Positions 51,980-60,377 of a DNA stretch of 64,000 nucleotides are shown here, one piece after another; the stretch's first letter is position 1, and each line of letters begins with the position of its first letter. The stretch is taken from positions 1 to 64,000 of the forward strand of contig NZ_JAODBE010000004.1 of NCBI RefSeq assembly GCF_025463795.1. The letters run 5' to 3'. The stretch is from Amnibacterium sp. (GTDB lineage: Bacteria; Actinomycetota; Actinomycetes; Actinomycetales; Microbacteriaceae). The notes beneath the pieces were generated by a model. It worked only from the letters and a program-made list of their open reading frames with translations. It searched no databases and was not told where the DNA came from. The position numbers and the translations under genes were made by a program.

Positions 51980-52198
51980 TCAGGCCCCGCCGCCCGGTCC
52001 CCGGCCCCGCCGGACGCCTGCCGCGATGAGCACGATCCCCACCACGCCGGCGACCAGCCCGATGGCGAACCAGGTGCGGTTCCCCGTCATGAAGCTGCCC
52101 GGGATCAGGTTCAACCCCTGGCCGATCCACACCAGGCCGGTGACGACGAGGATCACCCCGACGACGATCAGGGCGGCGCGCGCGGGACGACTGCTCAC
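51980..52198 (-). CDS. Small two-segment membrane protein
   Basis: A 72-residue protein with two hydrophobic helices: ALIVVGVILVVTGLVWIGQG and WFAIGLVAGVVGIVLIAAGV. It begins at GTG 52198, 21 bp after the decarboxylase stop, and ends 62 bp before the histidine kinase gene on the same strand. This position suggests it could serve as a membrane partner of either, but I recognise no named family. A short basic tail (RRGRGPGGGA) is probably cytoplasmic. Confidence 0.68.
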   Translation of the reverse strand: MSSRPARAALIVVGVILVVTGLVWIGQGLNLIPGSFMTGNRTWFAIGLVAGVVGIVLIAAGVRRGRGPGGGA

Positions 52199-52219
52199 GC
52201 GCTCACCGTACGGCCTCCC

Positions 52220-53476
52220 TCAGCCGGCGACCGCGAGCCGCGAGCGCACGAGGACCAGGGACGCGTCGGCGTCGCCCGGCTGCGGGATCGCGGCGAGCGT
52301 GAACTCGCTGACGGCGCCCGGCCGGAAGATCAGGCACTCGCTCGATCCGCCGAACTGGAAGCAGCCGAGCTCCTCCCCCTTGGCCACGTGGTAGCCGGGC
52401 CGCACATGGTCGCTGATCAAGCAGGTGGAGACCTCCACCATGCCGATGGCGATGAACGCGACCAGCCCGATCACCGGGTCGTCCGCCTGCACCAGGATGA
52501 TCGCGCGGGTCGCCATGTGAGCGATGTAGCCCTGCGACTCCTGGGCCTCCGCGGCGTCCGGCCCTTCGGACTGCGCCTCGGCGTAGTACGTGCCCTCCTG
52601 CACCCAGGCGCGGACGATCGTTCCCGCCACCGGGCTGTGCCAGCGGTGGTAGTTCAGGGCGCTGAGGAACGCCTGGTACACCGTGCCACCGACGAACTCG
52701 TCGACCGACTCGTCGTGCGCGAGCATGTCCTCCAGGGAGTACGGCTGGCTCTTCGCCCAGAACCGGTCGCGGCGCTTCACGTCGGTGCTGATCCGGTACG
52801 GCGTGGACTCGCACGCGCTGACGATCACCTTGTCGTCGTCGGGCGCGGCGACGGGACGGCTCCCCTCCGCCAGGCGACGGGTGAAGAAGTCGTTCCAGGA
52901 CGTGAAGCCCCAGTGCTCGTCGTCCGGGTCGTGCGCGTAGTCGCTCATCCCGACCGCCCGCTCCGCCTCCGGGCTCATCCAGCCGGTCTCGGAGCGGTTC
53001 AGCGCGGAGAGGGAGTCCGGACTGTTCAAGTACTCGGCCCAGGCGTTCAGGATCTTCTTCAGCATCGCGTTGATGCGCGGGTCCCGGTAGGCGGCGAACC
53101 CGGCGGGCGTGGCCAGCGTCCAGTCGAGGATCCCGGCGAGCGGGGTGCTCACCATCCCGCCCACGCTGAACTCCGGCGTCATGGTCAGGACCTCGTTGAT
53201 CAGCCGCAGCAGCTGCGGCACGTCCTTGACGTGCCGCTCCTTGTACTGCTTCCCGGTCGGCACCTGCTCGACCATCTGCGTGACGTACATCCGGACGATC
53301 GGGTCGGTGTCCATCAGCTGCTGGAACTCGACCAGCACGGGATGCAGCGGGGTGTCCTCGCCGTGCGCCTCGGTGCGCTCCCGGTGACCGGAGAGCCACG
53401 CCTCGAGGTCGTCCTGACTGGGCGGCAGCCAACCGGCTCGCCGCTTCACGTCCGTGCTGGAGCCTTCGTTCACCAT
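52220..53476 (-). CDS. Phosphatidylserine decarboxylase-related, PsiD-like decarboxylase
   Basis: A 418-residue pyruvoyl-dependent decarboxylase. The C-terminal phosphatidylserine-decarboxylase fold has SALNYHRWHSPVAGTI, the catalytic His region and the self-cleavage site in ELGCFQFGGSSECLIF (GSS, the Ser becoming the pyruvoyl group). The long N-terminal domain (HPVLVEFQQLMDTDPIVRMY, then GFAAYRDPRINAMLKKILNA) is the one found in PsiD-type tryptophan/aromatic amino acid decarboxylases, not in true Psd. So the substrate may be an amino acid rather than phosphatidylserine. Start chosen at ATG 53476 (MVNEGSS); the track start is upstream in GC repeats. Confidence 0.85.
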   Translation of the reverse strand: MVNEGSSTDVKRRAGWLPPSQDDLEAWLSGHRERTEAHGEDTPLHPVLVEFQQLMDTDPIVRMYVTQMVEQVPTGKQYKERHVKDVPQLLRLINEVLTMTPEFSVGGMVSTPLAGILDWTLATPAGFAAYRDPRINAMLKKILNAWAEYLNSPDSLSALNRSETGWMSPEAERAVGMSDYAHDPDDEHWGFTSWNDFFTRRLAEGSRPVAAPDDDKVIVSACESTPYRISTDVKRRDRFWAKSQPYSLEDMLAHDESVDEFVGGTVYQAFLSALNYHRWHSPVAGTIVRAWVQEGTYYAEAQSEGPDAAEAQESQGYIAHMATRAIILVQADDPVIGLVAFIAIGMVEVSTCLISDHVRPGYHVAKGEELGCFQFGGSSECLIFRPGAVSEFTLAAIPQPGDADASLVLVRSRLAVAG

Positions 53477-53686
53477 GGGCGGCACCGTACGCGCCGGTGC
53501 TGGCCGTCCCGCCGGTACCGCCGGTACCACCGATCCGTCGCTGCGCGTTCCGCCCCGTCGCGTGCGGATCCACCGTCGAGGTGCTGGGAGCCGGTTCGGT
53601 CTGAGGCGTTTCTTGGTGACGCGGCAACACGTTCAGGAGGTCGGCACCCATCCGTGCAGGCGCCCGCCGAGACCGAGGAGCCATCC

Positions 53687-54136
53687 GTGGTGACGAACAC
53701 GACCACCCCCCGAGCCACCACCACCACCCAGGTGCCGGCCGGCGTCCGCCGCGCCTTCGCGATCGCCGTCGGCCTCAGCGCCCTGTTCGTGGTCTTCCAG
53801 TACTTCACCTCCGGCGAGTTCATCACCGCCGGGATGCCGAAGGACACCCACGAGCTGTGGACGAACGCGCACGGGTTCGGCGCCTACCCCGTGATGGTCT
53901 TCGCGCTGATCGCGGCGGTCGTTGCGCTCACCCGCCTGCGCACGAAGGGCGGGCTGCCGATGCTCGCGTCGGTCTACTTCGTCGCGACAGTGGCCCAGTG
54001 GCTGCTCGGCCACGCGATCTCCACCCTCGGGATCGACGCGCTCACCCCCCTCCACGTCGTGGTCGCGGCGCTCGTGATGGGCCTCGCCGTGTGGCTCTCG
54101 GTCCGTTCCGCCCGGCTGCGTCGCGACACCGTGTGA
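53687..54136 (+). CDS. Four-helix membrane protein of unknown function
   Basis: A ~149-residue protein whose first ~18 residues are Thr-rich and soluble, then four hydrophobic segments follow: AFAIAVGLSALFVVFQYF, YPVMVFALIAAVVALTRL, ASVYFVATVAQWLLGHAI and LHVVVAALVMGLAVWLSV. His residues lie in or near helices 2-4 (HELWTNAHGFG, GHAIS, PLHVVV), a pattern compatible with haem or metal binding, but no family is certain. Starts at GTG 53687 (or 53690) behind GAGGAG. Divergent from the decarboxylase gene; the TetR gene follows ~120 bp later. Confidence 0.68.
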   Translation: MVTNTTTPRATTTTQVPAGVRRAFAIAVGLSALFVVFQYFTSGEFITAGMPKDTHELWTNAHGFGAYPVMVFALIAAVVALTRLRTKGGLPMLASVYFVATVAQWLLGHAISTLGIDALTPLHVVVAALVMGLAVWLSVRSARLRRDTV

Positions 54137-54256
54137 GACCGCGGCCGCCGGTCCCGGCGGGGTGGCGCGCGGGCTTCCTGCTCGCCACAGTGGATCATCG
54201 ACGGGCCCGGACCCCACGGTCCGGTCCCCGATCCATGCACCACGAGCGGAGCAGCA

Positions 54257-54883
54257 GTGCGCCTTCCCGGACGACGCCACCTCGAGCAGGAGGAGGTCCT
54301 CGCCGCGGCCGCGGAGATCGCGATCGAGCTCGGCATGCATGCGGTGTCGATCGCCGCGGTCGTCGAGCGACTCGGCGTGCAGCGGAAGGCGGTCGCCGCG
54401 CTGTGGCCCGGCGACGACGCGCTCGTGGCCATGACCTTCTCGCGCATCGTGAGCGCCGAGCTGACCGAGGTGCAGGACGACGTGCTGAGCCAGGAGTCCC
54501 CGGTGGAGCAGCTCGCGGTGCTGCTCGGCTCGCTCGCCGAGCCGGTGCCGCACCTCGACGCCCTGTGGGTCGAGTCGTGGAGCCTCGGCCGCCGCAACCG
54601 GGCGCTCGGTGCCGCCGTGCGGAGCGAGGAGGACGCCTGGCACACGCTGATCGAGTCGGTCGTCCGCTCGGGGATCGCCTCCGGCGACTTCACCGCGGAC
54701 GCCCCGGAGGAGGTCGCGACGCATCTGCTCGCGGTCGTGGACGGGGTGAACGCGTACTCGCTGGTGGGCTACGACACGGACGTCGACCGGCTGCGACTGC
54801 TGCACGCCGTCGCCCGGACGCATCTCGGCGCGACCCTGCCGACCGAGGACCAGCAGGCGGAGTCCGCACCCTCCGCCTCCTGA
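54257..54883 (+). CDS. TetR-family transcriptional regulator
   Basis: A 208-residue regulator starting at GTG 54257. The N-terminal ~50 residues form the TetR helix-turn-helix: EEVLAAAAEIAIELGMHAVS followed by IAAVVERLGVQRKAVAALWP, where the usual 'LYxHFxxKE' becomes LWPGDDAL. The C-terminal ligand domain has the BetI/AcrR-like pattern LWVESWSLGRRNRALGAAVR and THLLAVVDGVNAYSL. It probably represses itself and a neighbour, perhaps the membrane protein upstream. Ligand unknown. A Ser/Ala/Glu-rich tail ends the protein. Confidence 0.82.
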   Translation: MRLPGRRHLEQEEVLAAAAEIAIELGMHAVSIAAVVERLGVQRKAVAALWPGDDALVAMTFSRIVSAELTEVQDDVLSQESPVEQLAVLLGSLAEPVPHLDALWVESWSLGRRNRALGAAVRSEEDAWHTLIESVVRSGIASGDFTADAPEEVATHLLAVVDGVNAYSLVGYDTDVDRLRLLHAVARTHLGATLPTEDQQAESAPSAS

Positions 54884-55016
54884 CACCCCCTCCTCGTCGC
54901 TCCGCCTCCAGGTGCCGCGCGAGGTGCGGCACCCACCGGTCCCCGACCGATGCGCCGCAGTCGGAGTGAGCAGGAGTGGAGAAGCGGGCGCCGAGGGCGG
55001 TGACGAGAATCGGCGC

Positions 55017-55478
55017 ATGACCGATACCCGGAAGACCGAGACCACCGACACCGGCAAGCCCGGCGCCACGTTCTCCGCGGCGGAGCGAGCCGCGATGCGG
55101 CAGCGCGCGAAGGAGCTGCGCGCCGATCAGAACGCTGCCGAGGCCCTGCGCGAGGTGCAGGAGAAGATCGCGTCGCTGGAGGAGCCGGACCGCACCAACG
55201 CGGAGCGGATCCACGCGATCGTGACGTCCGTCGCCCCCTCCCTGCTCCCCCGCCTGTACTACGGCAGCCCCGGCTACGCGACCGCGGCCGGGCGGATCGT
55301 GCTCTTCTACCAGGAGCGCGCGAAGTTCAAGGTGCGCTACGGCAACCTCGCGTTCTTCGACGCGGCCCGGCTGGACGAGGGGACGATGTGGCCGACCGGG
55401 TTCGCGGTCACGACCATCGCACCGGAGGACGAGCGGGTCATCGCGGAGCTCGTGAAGAAGGCGGTGGGCACCGACTGA
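55017..55478 (+). CDS. DUF1801-like protein
   Basis: A 153-residue cytoplasmic protein, ATG 55017. After a Thr/Lys-rich, probably flexible N-terminus it reads IHAIVTSVAPSLLPRLYYGS, PGYATAAGRIVLFYQERAKF and VRYGNLAFFDAARLDEGTMW, the alpha-beta pattern of DUF1801/YdhG-like proteins. The family is of unknown function, sometimes linked to frataxin-like or stress proteins. The track start at 54912 is upstream of any ribosome site. Between the TetR gene and this one no further gene is evident. Confidence 0.78.
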   Translation: MTDTRKTETTDTGKPGATFSAAERAAMRQRAKELRADQNAAEALREVQEKIASLEEPDRTNAERIHAIVTSVAPSLLPRLYYGSPGYATAAGRIVLFYQERAKFKVRYGNLAFFDAARLDEGTMWPTGFAVTTIAPEDERVIAELVKKAVGTD

Positions 55479-55515
55479 GCGGCCCTGGTGTGGCTCCATC
55501 CCCTACAGTCGGCGC

Positions 55516-55740
55516 GTGAACTCGCCGGCCTCCGCGATCACGGCCGTGGTGGCGATCGCGGGTGGTGCCCTCGTCGCGGTCGCGGGCCTGCTGCTCAGCG
55601 TGCGGTCGTCACGGCGCCGGGTGTCGGAGGGTGGACCCTCCACCCACTCCGACCTGACGGTCGCACTCACGGTGTTCGGGCTGGTCGCGGTGATCTTCGG
55701 GCTCGGCGACGTCGCCTTCCTGATCCTCAGCACCGGCTGA
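55516..55740 (+). CDS. Small membrane protein
   Basis: A 74-residue protein with two hydrophobic helices, ITAVVAIAGGALVAVAGLLL and LTVALTVFGLVAVIFGLGDV, joined by a basic then Gly/Ser loop (SSRRRVSEGGPSTHS). The GTG start lies six bases after TACAGT, suggesting a leaderless transcript. No family recognised. It is convergent with the MBL-fold gene, whose 3' end is ~20 bp away. Confidence 0.68.
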   Translation: MNSPASAITAVVAIAGGALVAVAGLLLSVRSSRRRVSEGGPSTHSDLTVALTVFGLVAVIFGLGDVAFLILSTG

Positions 55741-55760
55741 CCCGCCGGCGAGCCCGGGGC

Positions 55761-56402
55761 TCAGCGCCCCGCTGCGCCCTCCGCCGTGCCCGGGCGCCAC
55801 GGCTGGGCCGCGTGGCTGAGCCAGACGAGCTGCGGGTCGAGCGCCCGGATCCGCCGCTGCCCCTCGGTGCGCGGCTCGTCCAGCTCCGCGAAGAAGACCG
55901 CGCTGTCGCCCGCGATGACCGCCGGCCGTCCGCCGGTCTCGACGACCACCACCTGCGAGCCGCGGGTGTGGCCCGGCGTCGGGACCAGCCGGATCCCGGG
56001 CAGCAGCTCGAGCTCGCCGTCGACCGGCGCGTACTGCACGCCCGGCGCCTCCACCCACTCCCGGATCGTGTAGTGGTCCTCGGTGAGGGCGTCCTCGAGC
56101 TCCTGCCGCTGGACGTGGATCGGGCGGCCGGCGAAGAGGTGGTTGCCGCCGCAGTGGTCGTAGTGCAGATGCGTGTTCACGATCAGGTCGACGGCCGACA
56201 GGTCGATCGGGTGCTCCGTCAGCGGCATGAGCCGGGGATCCATGTCGGCCACGGCGGGGTGCAGCACCGTCATGCCCGTGTCGACCAGCACTCGCCCCTC
56301 CGGGTGGTCGATGAGATGGACGAAGACCGGCATCCGGCCGCCCTCCACGAGCAGCTCGGCCACGAGCACCGGCGTGATCGTCGCGTACCCGGTGTCGCTC
56401 AT
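55761..56402 (-). CDS. Metallo-beta-lactamase-fold hydrolase, lactonase-like
   Basis: A 213-residue MBL-fold enzyme. The zinc-binding motif is VNTHLHYDHCGGNHLFAG (HxHxDH), followed by the His in TPGHTRGSQVV and the Asp in IAGDSAVFFAEL. Sequence and length fit the N-acyl-homoserine-lactonase (AiiA-like) group, but substrates in this group vary, and it would not be safe to assert quorum quenching. I chose ATG 56402, which has GGAGC nearby, over the upstream track start; a TACAGT -10 box lies ~50 bp upstream. Confidence 0.86.
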   Translation of the reverse strand: MSDTGYATITPVLVAELLVEGGRMPVFVHLIDHPEGRVLVDTGMTVLHPAVADMDPRLMPLTEHPIDLSAVDLIVNTHLHYDHCGGNHLFAGRPIHVQRQELEDALTEDHYTIREWVEAPGVQYAPVDGELELLPGIRLVPTPGHTRGSQVVVVETGGRPAVIAGDSAVFFAELDEPRTEGQRRIRALDPQLVWLSHAAQPWRPGTAEGAAGR

Positions 56403-56557
56403 CGCGGTGCTCCCTGCTCCTCCCCCGCTCGGGAGCGGGGATGTGAACACTGTAGACATCGGGAGGAGCCATTCCCCAGGGGTTCCGGGGCGGAACACCT
56501 CAGGAGCCCGACGGGAGGCGTACCGTCCGACCGGGCGCAGCAGGGACGGGTGGGGAC

Positions 56558-58099
56558 ATGGGCGACGGTCCGACGCGCCGTTCGGTGCTGGCCGGGGGCG
56601 CCGGGATCGGCCTCGTGGGCCTGCTCGCCGCCTGCACCGACGTGACGCCGCAGACGACTCGGCGACCGACCTCGACCGCCTCCGCCGGCCCGAGCGCGAC
56701 CACCACGCCGACGCCGGGCCCGACGACGTGGGGCGAGCTGGCTGCGGCGACGACCGGGGCGCTGCTGCGCCGCGGCTCCGCCGGGTGGGACGCCGCCCGC
56801 CTGCTGCGCAACCCGCGGTACGACGGCGCCGAGCCGCTGGGGGTCCTCCGCGTCGCCGGGGTGGCCGACGTCGTCGCCGGGCTCGCGTTCGCCCGCACCA
56901 CCCGCACCCCGGTCGCGCTGCGTGCCGGCGGCCACTCGTACACGGGCTGGTCGGCGGGCGGTGCGGCGGGAACGGGAGTGCCCCCGTCACTCGTGCTGAG
57001 CACCGCCGACCTGAACGGCGTGCGCCTGACGTCCGACGGCACCTCGGTGACCATCGGGCCGGGCGCCCGGCTGCTCGACGTCTACGAGCGGCTCGCCGCG
57101 TCCGGGAGGGCGATCGGCGCCGGCTCCTGCGCGACGGTCGGGATCGGCGGCCTCACCCTGGGTGGCGGTCTCGGCGTCCTCGTGCGTTCGTTCGGGCTCA
57201 CCTGCGACCAGCTCACGGGCGCGACCCTCGTCACCGCGGACGGCCGGGTGCACCGGGTGTCGGACCGCGCGGAGCCGGACCTGTTCTGGGCCTGCCGCGG
57301 CGGCGGAGGCGGCACCCTCGGCGTCGTCACGGACCTGACCTTCCGGACGGAGCCCGCTCCCGACGTGCTCATGTTCGAGGTGGGCTTCCCCTGGTCCTCG
57401 GCGGCGGCCGTGGTCGCCGCCTGGCAGCGCTGGGCGCCGGGCGCGGACCGGAAGCTGTGGTCCTCGCTGAAGCTCCTAGCGGGCTCACGCCATCCCACGG
57501 GCCCCAGCGTGACCGTCTCCGGGACCTGGACGGGCCCGAGGAGCGGCGCCGACGCATCGGTCGACGGCTTCATCCGGGACACGGGCGCCCGCCCGCTCCG
57601 CCACGTGGCCACGGAGGCGGGGTACGGGGAGGCGATGCGGCGGTACGCCGGCAGCGGGTCCCGCGTCTCCGAGTCCGCGACGTCGTCCATCGGGTCGCGA
57701 CGGCTGGCCGCGCCGGAGATCGCGACGCTGCTGGACCAGGTCCGCCGCGCCGCCTCCGTCCCCGGGCTGGCCGAAGGGGGTGTCGCTCTCGACGCCCTCG
57801 GCGGGGCTGTGAGCGACCTCCGTGCGAGCGACACCGCGTTCCCCTGGCGCGCTGCGCTCTGGAGCGCGCAGTACACCGCGACCTTCGCCGACGGCGCCGA
57901 CGCGGCGCCGTTCGACGCGTACGTCCGAGGGTTCCGGGCGGCGATGCGGCCGTCGTGGGGCGACGCGGCGTACGCGAACTACTGCGATGCCGGGATCACG
58001 GACCCGTCGGCCTACTTCGGCGCGAACACCGCACGGCTCCGCGGCATCGCTGCCCGGGTGGACCCCGGTGGGGTGTTCGCGCAGCCGCACTGGGTGTGA
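56558..58099 (+). CDS. Tat-exported FAD-linked oxidase, lipoprotein
   Basis: A 513-residue secreted flavoprotein. The N-terminus carries both a twin-arginine motif (PTRRSVLAGGAG) and a lipobox (LLAAC), so it is exported folded and lipid-anchored. The FAD_binding_4 (PCMH) domain has VALRAGGHSYTGWSAGG, whose His is the usual site of covalent FAD attachment, and GIGGLTLGGGLGVLVRSFGL. The C-terminal berberine-bridge motif is YANYCDAGITDPSAYFGANT. It probably oxidises a carbohydrate or alcohol at the cell surface with O2. It stands alone between the divergent MBL gene and a convergent glycosyltransferase. Confidence 0.92.
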   Translation: MGDGPTRRSVLAGGAGIGLVGLLAACTDVTPQTTRRPTSTASAGPSATTTPTPGPTTWGELAAATTGALLRRGSAGWDAARLLRNPRYDGAEPLGVLRVAGVADVVAGLAFARTTRTPVALRAGGHSYTGWSAGGAAGTGVPPSLVLSTADLNGVRLTSDGTSVTIGPGARLLDVYERLAASGRAIGAGSCATVGIGGLTLGGGLGVLVRSFGLTCDQLTGATLVTADGRVHRVSDRAEPDLFWACRGGGGGTLGVVTDLTFRTEPAPDVLMFEVGFPWSSAAAVVAAWQRWAPGADRKLWSSLKLLAGSRHPTGPSVTVSGTWTGPRSGADASVDGFIRDTGARPLRHVATEAGYGEAMRRYAGSGSRVSESATSSIGSRRLAAPEIATLLDQVRRAASVPGLAEGGVALDALGGAVSDLRASDTAFPWRAALWSAQYTATFADGADAAPFDAYVRGFRAAMRPSWGDAAYANYCDAGITDPSAYFGANTARLRGIAARVDPGGVFAQPHWV

Positions 58100-58210
58100 T
58101 CGACGCGGGAGCTGAACCGCGGCTCGTGGACGCGACCGGATCCGCGCCCCGCTGCGAACCGGCGGATCAGCGCCCGATCCCCGCCGTGCCTCCGCGCCTG
58201 GGCACCCGGC

Positions 58211-59503
58211 TCACGCCTGTCGCAGGAACACGGGATCCTCGAGGTCGTCGACCAGCCCGTCGGCGCCGCGCGACCAGCGGATCGCAGCGCCGATCCGAGC
58301 ACTCGCCGTCATGTAGCCGGGGTCCGCCAGCACCCGCCGTACCGCGTGTCGGATCCTGCGGGCTGACGGTCGACCGGTGCGCAGGTCGATCCCGATGCCG
58401 GACCACGCCACGCGGGCCGCGTTCTCCGGCTTGTCCTCCGTGTCCCCGGCGACGACGACGGGTACCCCGTACTCCATCGCGTAGTGCAGGCCGCCGTAGC
58501 CGCCGTTCGTCACGAAGACGTCGGTGCGAGGCAGGAGGCGGTCGTACGGGATGAACTCCGCTGCGAACGCGTTCGGCGGCATGGCGGGCAGCGCCGAGAC
58601 GGGGGGCCCGCCGGTGGTCACCACGATCTGCACGTCCTCGTTGCCGAGTGCCGCGAAGGTCGGCGCGACGAGCTCGCCGAAATCACCGTTCGCGACGGTG
58701 CCCTGGCTGACGTGCACGATCGGACGGTTGTCCAGCTCGTCCCACCAGGTGGGCAGCGGCGTGGTCGAGGTCACGCCCCGCGACACCGGCCCGTAGAACC
58801 GGACGTTGGGCGGCAGGTCTCGTCTGGGGTACTCGAACGCGGGCACGGTGAACTGCGCGAACAGGTCGGCGGCGAGCACGAAGTCCATGAAGAAGCGTCC
58901 GTCGAGCGGGGCCGCCCCGATCGCTGCGAGCGTCCGGTCCGCCTCCCTGTGCATCGGCGCCAGCAGCACCCGCGTCGCGAGTCGCGTCAGCACACGGTTG
59001 CGAGCGCGGTTGAGGGGGCCGCGCATCGGCGCCAGCCCGAGTCCGAACGGGGCGACGTCGGGGCTCGAGATCCCCAGCGGGACGACGCCGCACACCACTG
59101 CCGTCGGCCGCGACTCCGCCGGCAGACCCGCGATGCCCGCCGCGCCGACGAACGCGAGCTCAGCCACGACCAGCTCGGCCGGTTCCGCTTCGAGGGCGGC
59201 CTCGAGCGCCGCCCATGCCGCAGGCGCGGGGGTGAGGAACGCGGCGGTGGCGCCCTCGTTCAACGCCTTGAGCCCCGCACGCCGCTCGGAGTGCGCCTCC
59301 TCGTCGTGCACGTCGCCAGCGGCCGGGAGCTCCACGAACTCGGCCCCGACCGCCTCGGCGCGGCTTCGCAACGGTGCGCCGGACAGCACCCGGACCCGCC
59401 ATCCGTGCCGCACGAACGCGTCGGCGACAGCGACCATCGGCCGAGCATGACCCTCGGCGGAGTTGCAGCAGACGATGACGCGACGGTCCGTCACGACCGT
59501 CAT
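58211..59503 (-). CDS. MGT/UGT-type glycosyltransferase (GT1)
   Basis: A 430-residue GT1 glycosyltransferase. N-terminal acceptor domain: VIVCCNSAEGHARPMVAVAD, the usual HxxP pattern present as GHARPM. C-terminal donor domain: PIVHVSQGTVANGDFGELVA, EFIPYDRLLPRTDVFVTNGG and GGLHYAMEYGVPVVVAGDTE, typical of macrolide- and flavonoid-type transferases. It likely glycosylates a small hydrophobic molecule, possibly for detoxification. ATG 59503. It is convergent with the FAD oxidase and downstream of the broken VOC gene on the same strand. Confidence 0.88.
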   Translation of the reverse strand: MTVVTDRRVIVCCNSAEGHARPMVAVADAFVRHGWRVRVLSGAPLRSRAEAVGAEFVELPAAGDVHDEEAHSERRAGLKALNEGATAAFLTPAPAAWAALEAALEAEPAELVVAELAFVGAAGIAGLPAESRPTAVVCGVVPLGISSPDVAPFGLGLAPMRGPLNRARNRVLTRLATRVLLAPMHREADRTLAAIGAAPLDGRFFMDFVLAADLFAQFTVPAFEYPRRDLPPNVRFYGPVSRGVTSTTPLPTWWDELDNRPIVHVSQGTVANGDFGELVAPTFAALGNEDVQIVVTTGGPPVSALPAMPPNAFAAEFIPYDRLLPRTDVFVTNGGYGGLHYAMEYGVPVVVAGDTEDKPENAARVAWSGIGIDLRTGRPSARRIRHAVRRVLADPGYMTASARIGAAIRWSRGADGLVDDLEDPVFLRQA

Positions 59504-59537
59504 CCTGTCCCGCGGTCGATCGGCTCACAAGAGCGCA

Positions 59538-59962
59538 CGGCGTGGTCCGAGCGCGGATCACCCGTCCCGTGGCGGGGGTGTGCATGCACTCGATGCGGAT
59601 GCCGCTGCCGTCCTCGACGAAGGAGGCGTCGTCGCGGTCCGAGAACCGCGGGTACTCCTTCGGCGGCTGCACCGGGGTCCAGCCGCGCCGAGCGCCACGG
59701 CGTGCAGGCGCTCGACGTCTGCGCGCGAGCTCATGGCGAAAGCCAGGTGCTGCCAGCCCACGCGCCCGTGCCGATGCGGTTGCGGAACCGCTTCGCGCGG
59801 TGCCATGAGGACGAGCTCGGTCTCGTCGCCCTTGTTCCAGGAGCACGAATGGTCGTCCCCGTACCCGCTGCGGTAGCCGAGGGTGTCGAGGACGGGATGG
59901 AACTGTGCCCGCCCGCGCTCGAGGTCGAGGACGGTGATGCAGAGGTGATCCAGGAGCGCCAT
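59538..59962 (-). pseudogene. VOC (glyoxalase/dioxygenase-fold) protein gene with frameshift
   Basis: The frame starting at ATG 59962 gives a normal VOC N-terminus: MALLDHLCITVLDLERGRAQ, GDETELVLMAP, VGWQHLAFAMSSRADVERLH. After AVALGA the family sequence continues in another frame as GWTPVQPPKEYPRFSDRDDA and SFVEDGSGIRIECMHTP. The shift lies at about 59684-59697. The second frame then has no nearby stop. Either the gene has been inactivated or the assembly has an indel. Metal-binding His/Glu positions cannot be assessed with confidence. The upstream 59963-60377 region diverges from the membrane protein gene. Confidence 0.78.
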
Positions 59963-60377
59963 GCGACCGGGCGCTACCGCCGCCCGACATCGCGGTGACG
60001 ACGTGTCCGCGAATGGCGCGGCCGATGCGGAGGAATTCCCGGTCGACCGGACCTGCGGCTTCTCGACTCGGATTGGAGCGGAGAACCTGCCGAACTCTCC
60101 CGCACCGAGAGGACTTCAACGCAGCTCGGCGAGCGGATTCCCGCCTGGGTACCGCGCGGCTCCTTCGAGAAGCCTGGTGGTCGAATCGCGGCGACCATTG
60201 CTCTTGATTCCGTGCGACGCCTATCCTCATACAGCGGTTTCCCGCGGGCAATGCCGCTCGCGGGACGGCACGGTGGCTTTCGGGCGCCGGCATCCGAGAA
60301 GGGGTCGACCTTTCGATGGTACAGGACCGACGAGCTGTTCAACCGGGTCGGCCGGCGCGATCCGGGCCGTTGCGCCC
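59963..60377. other. Divergent intergenic region before the membrane-anchored protein gene
   Basis: About 415 bp, visibly more A/T-rich than average for the window, with no convincing gene. The long track ORF simply extends the downstream frame. Possible promoter elements such as GGTACAGGAC near 60321 lie upstream of the GTG at 60378. Confidence 0.4.
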
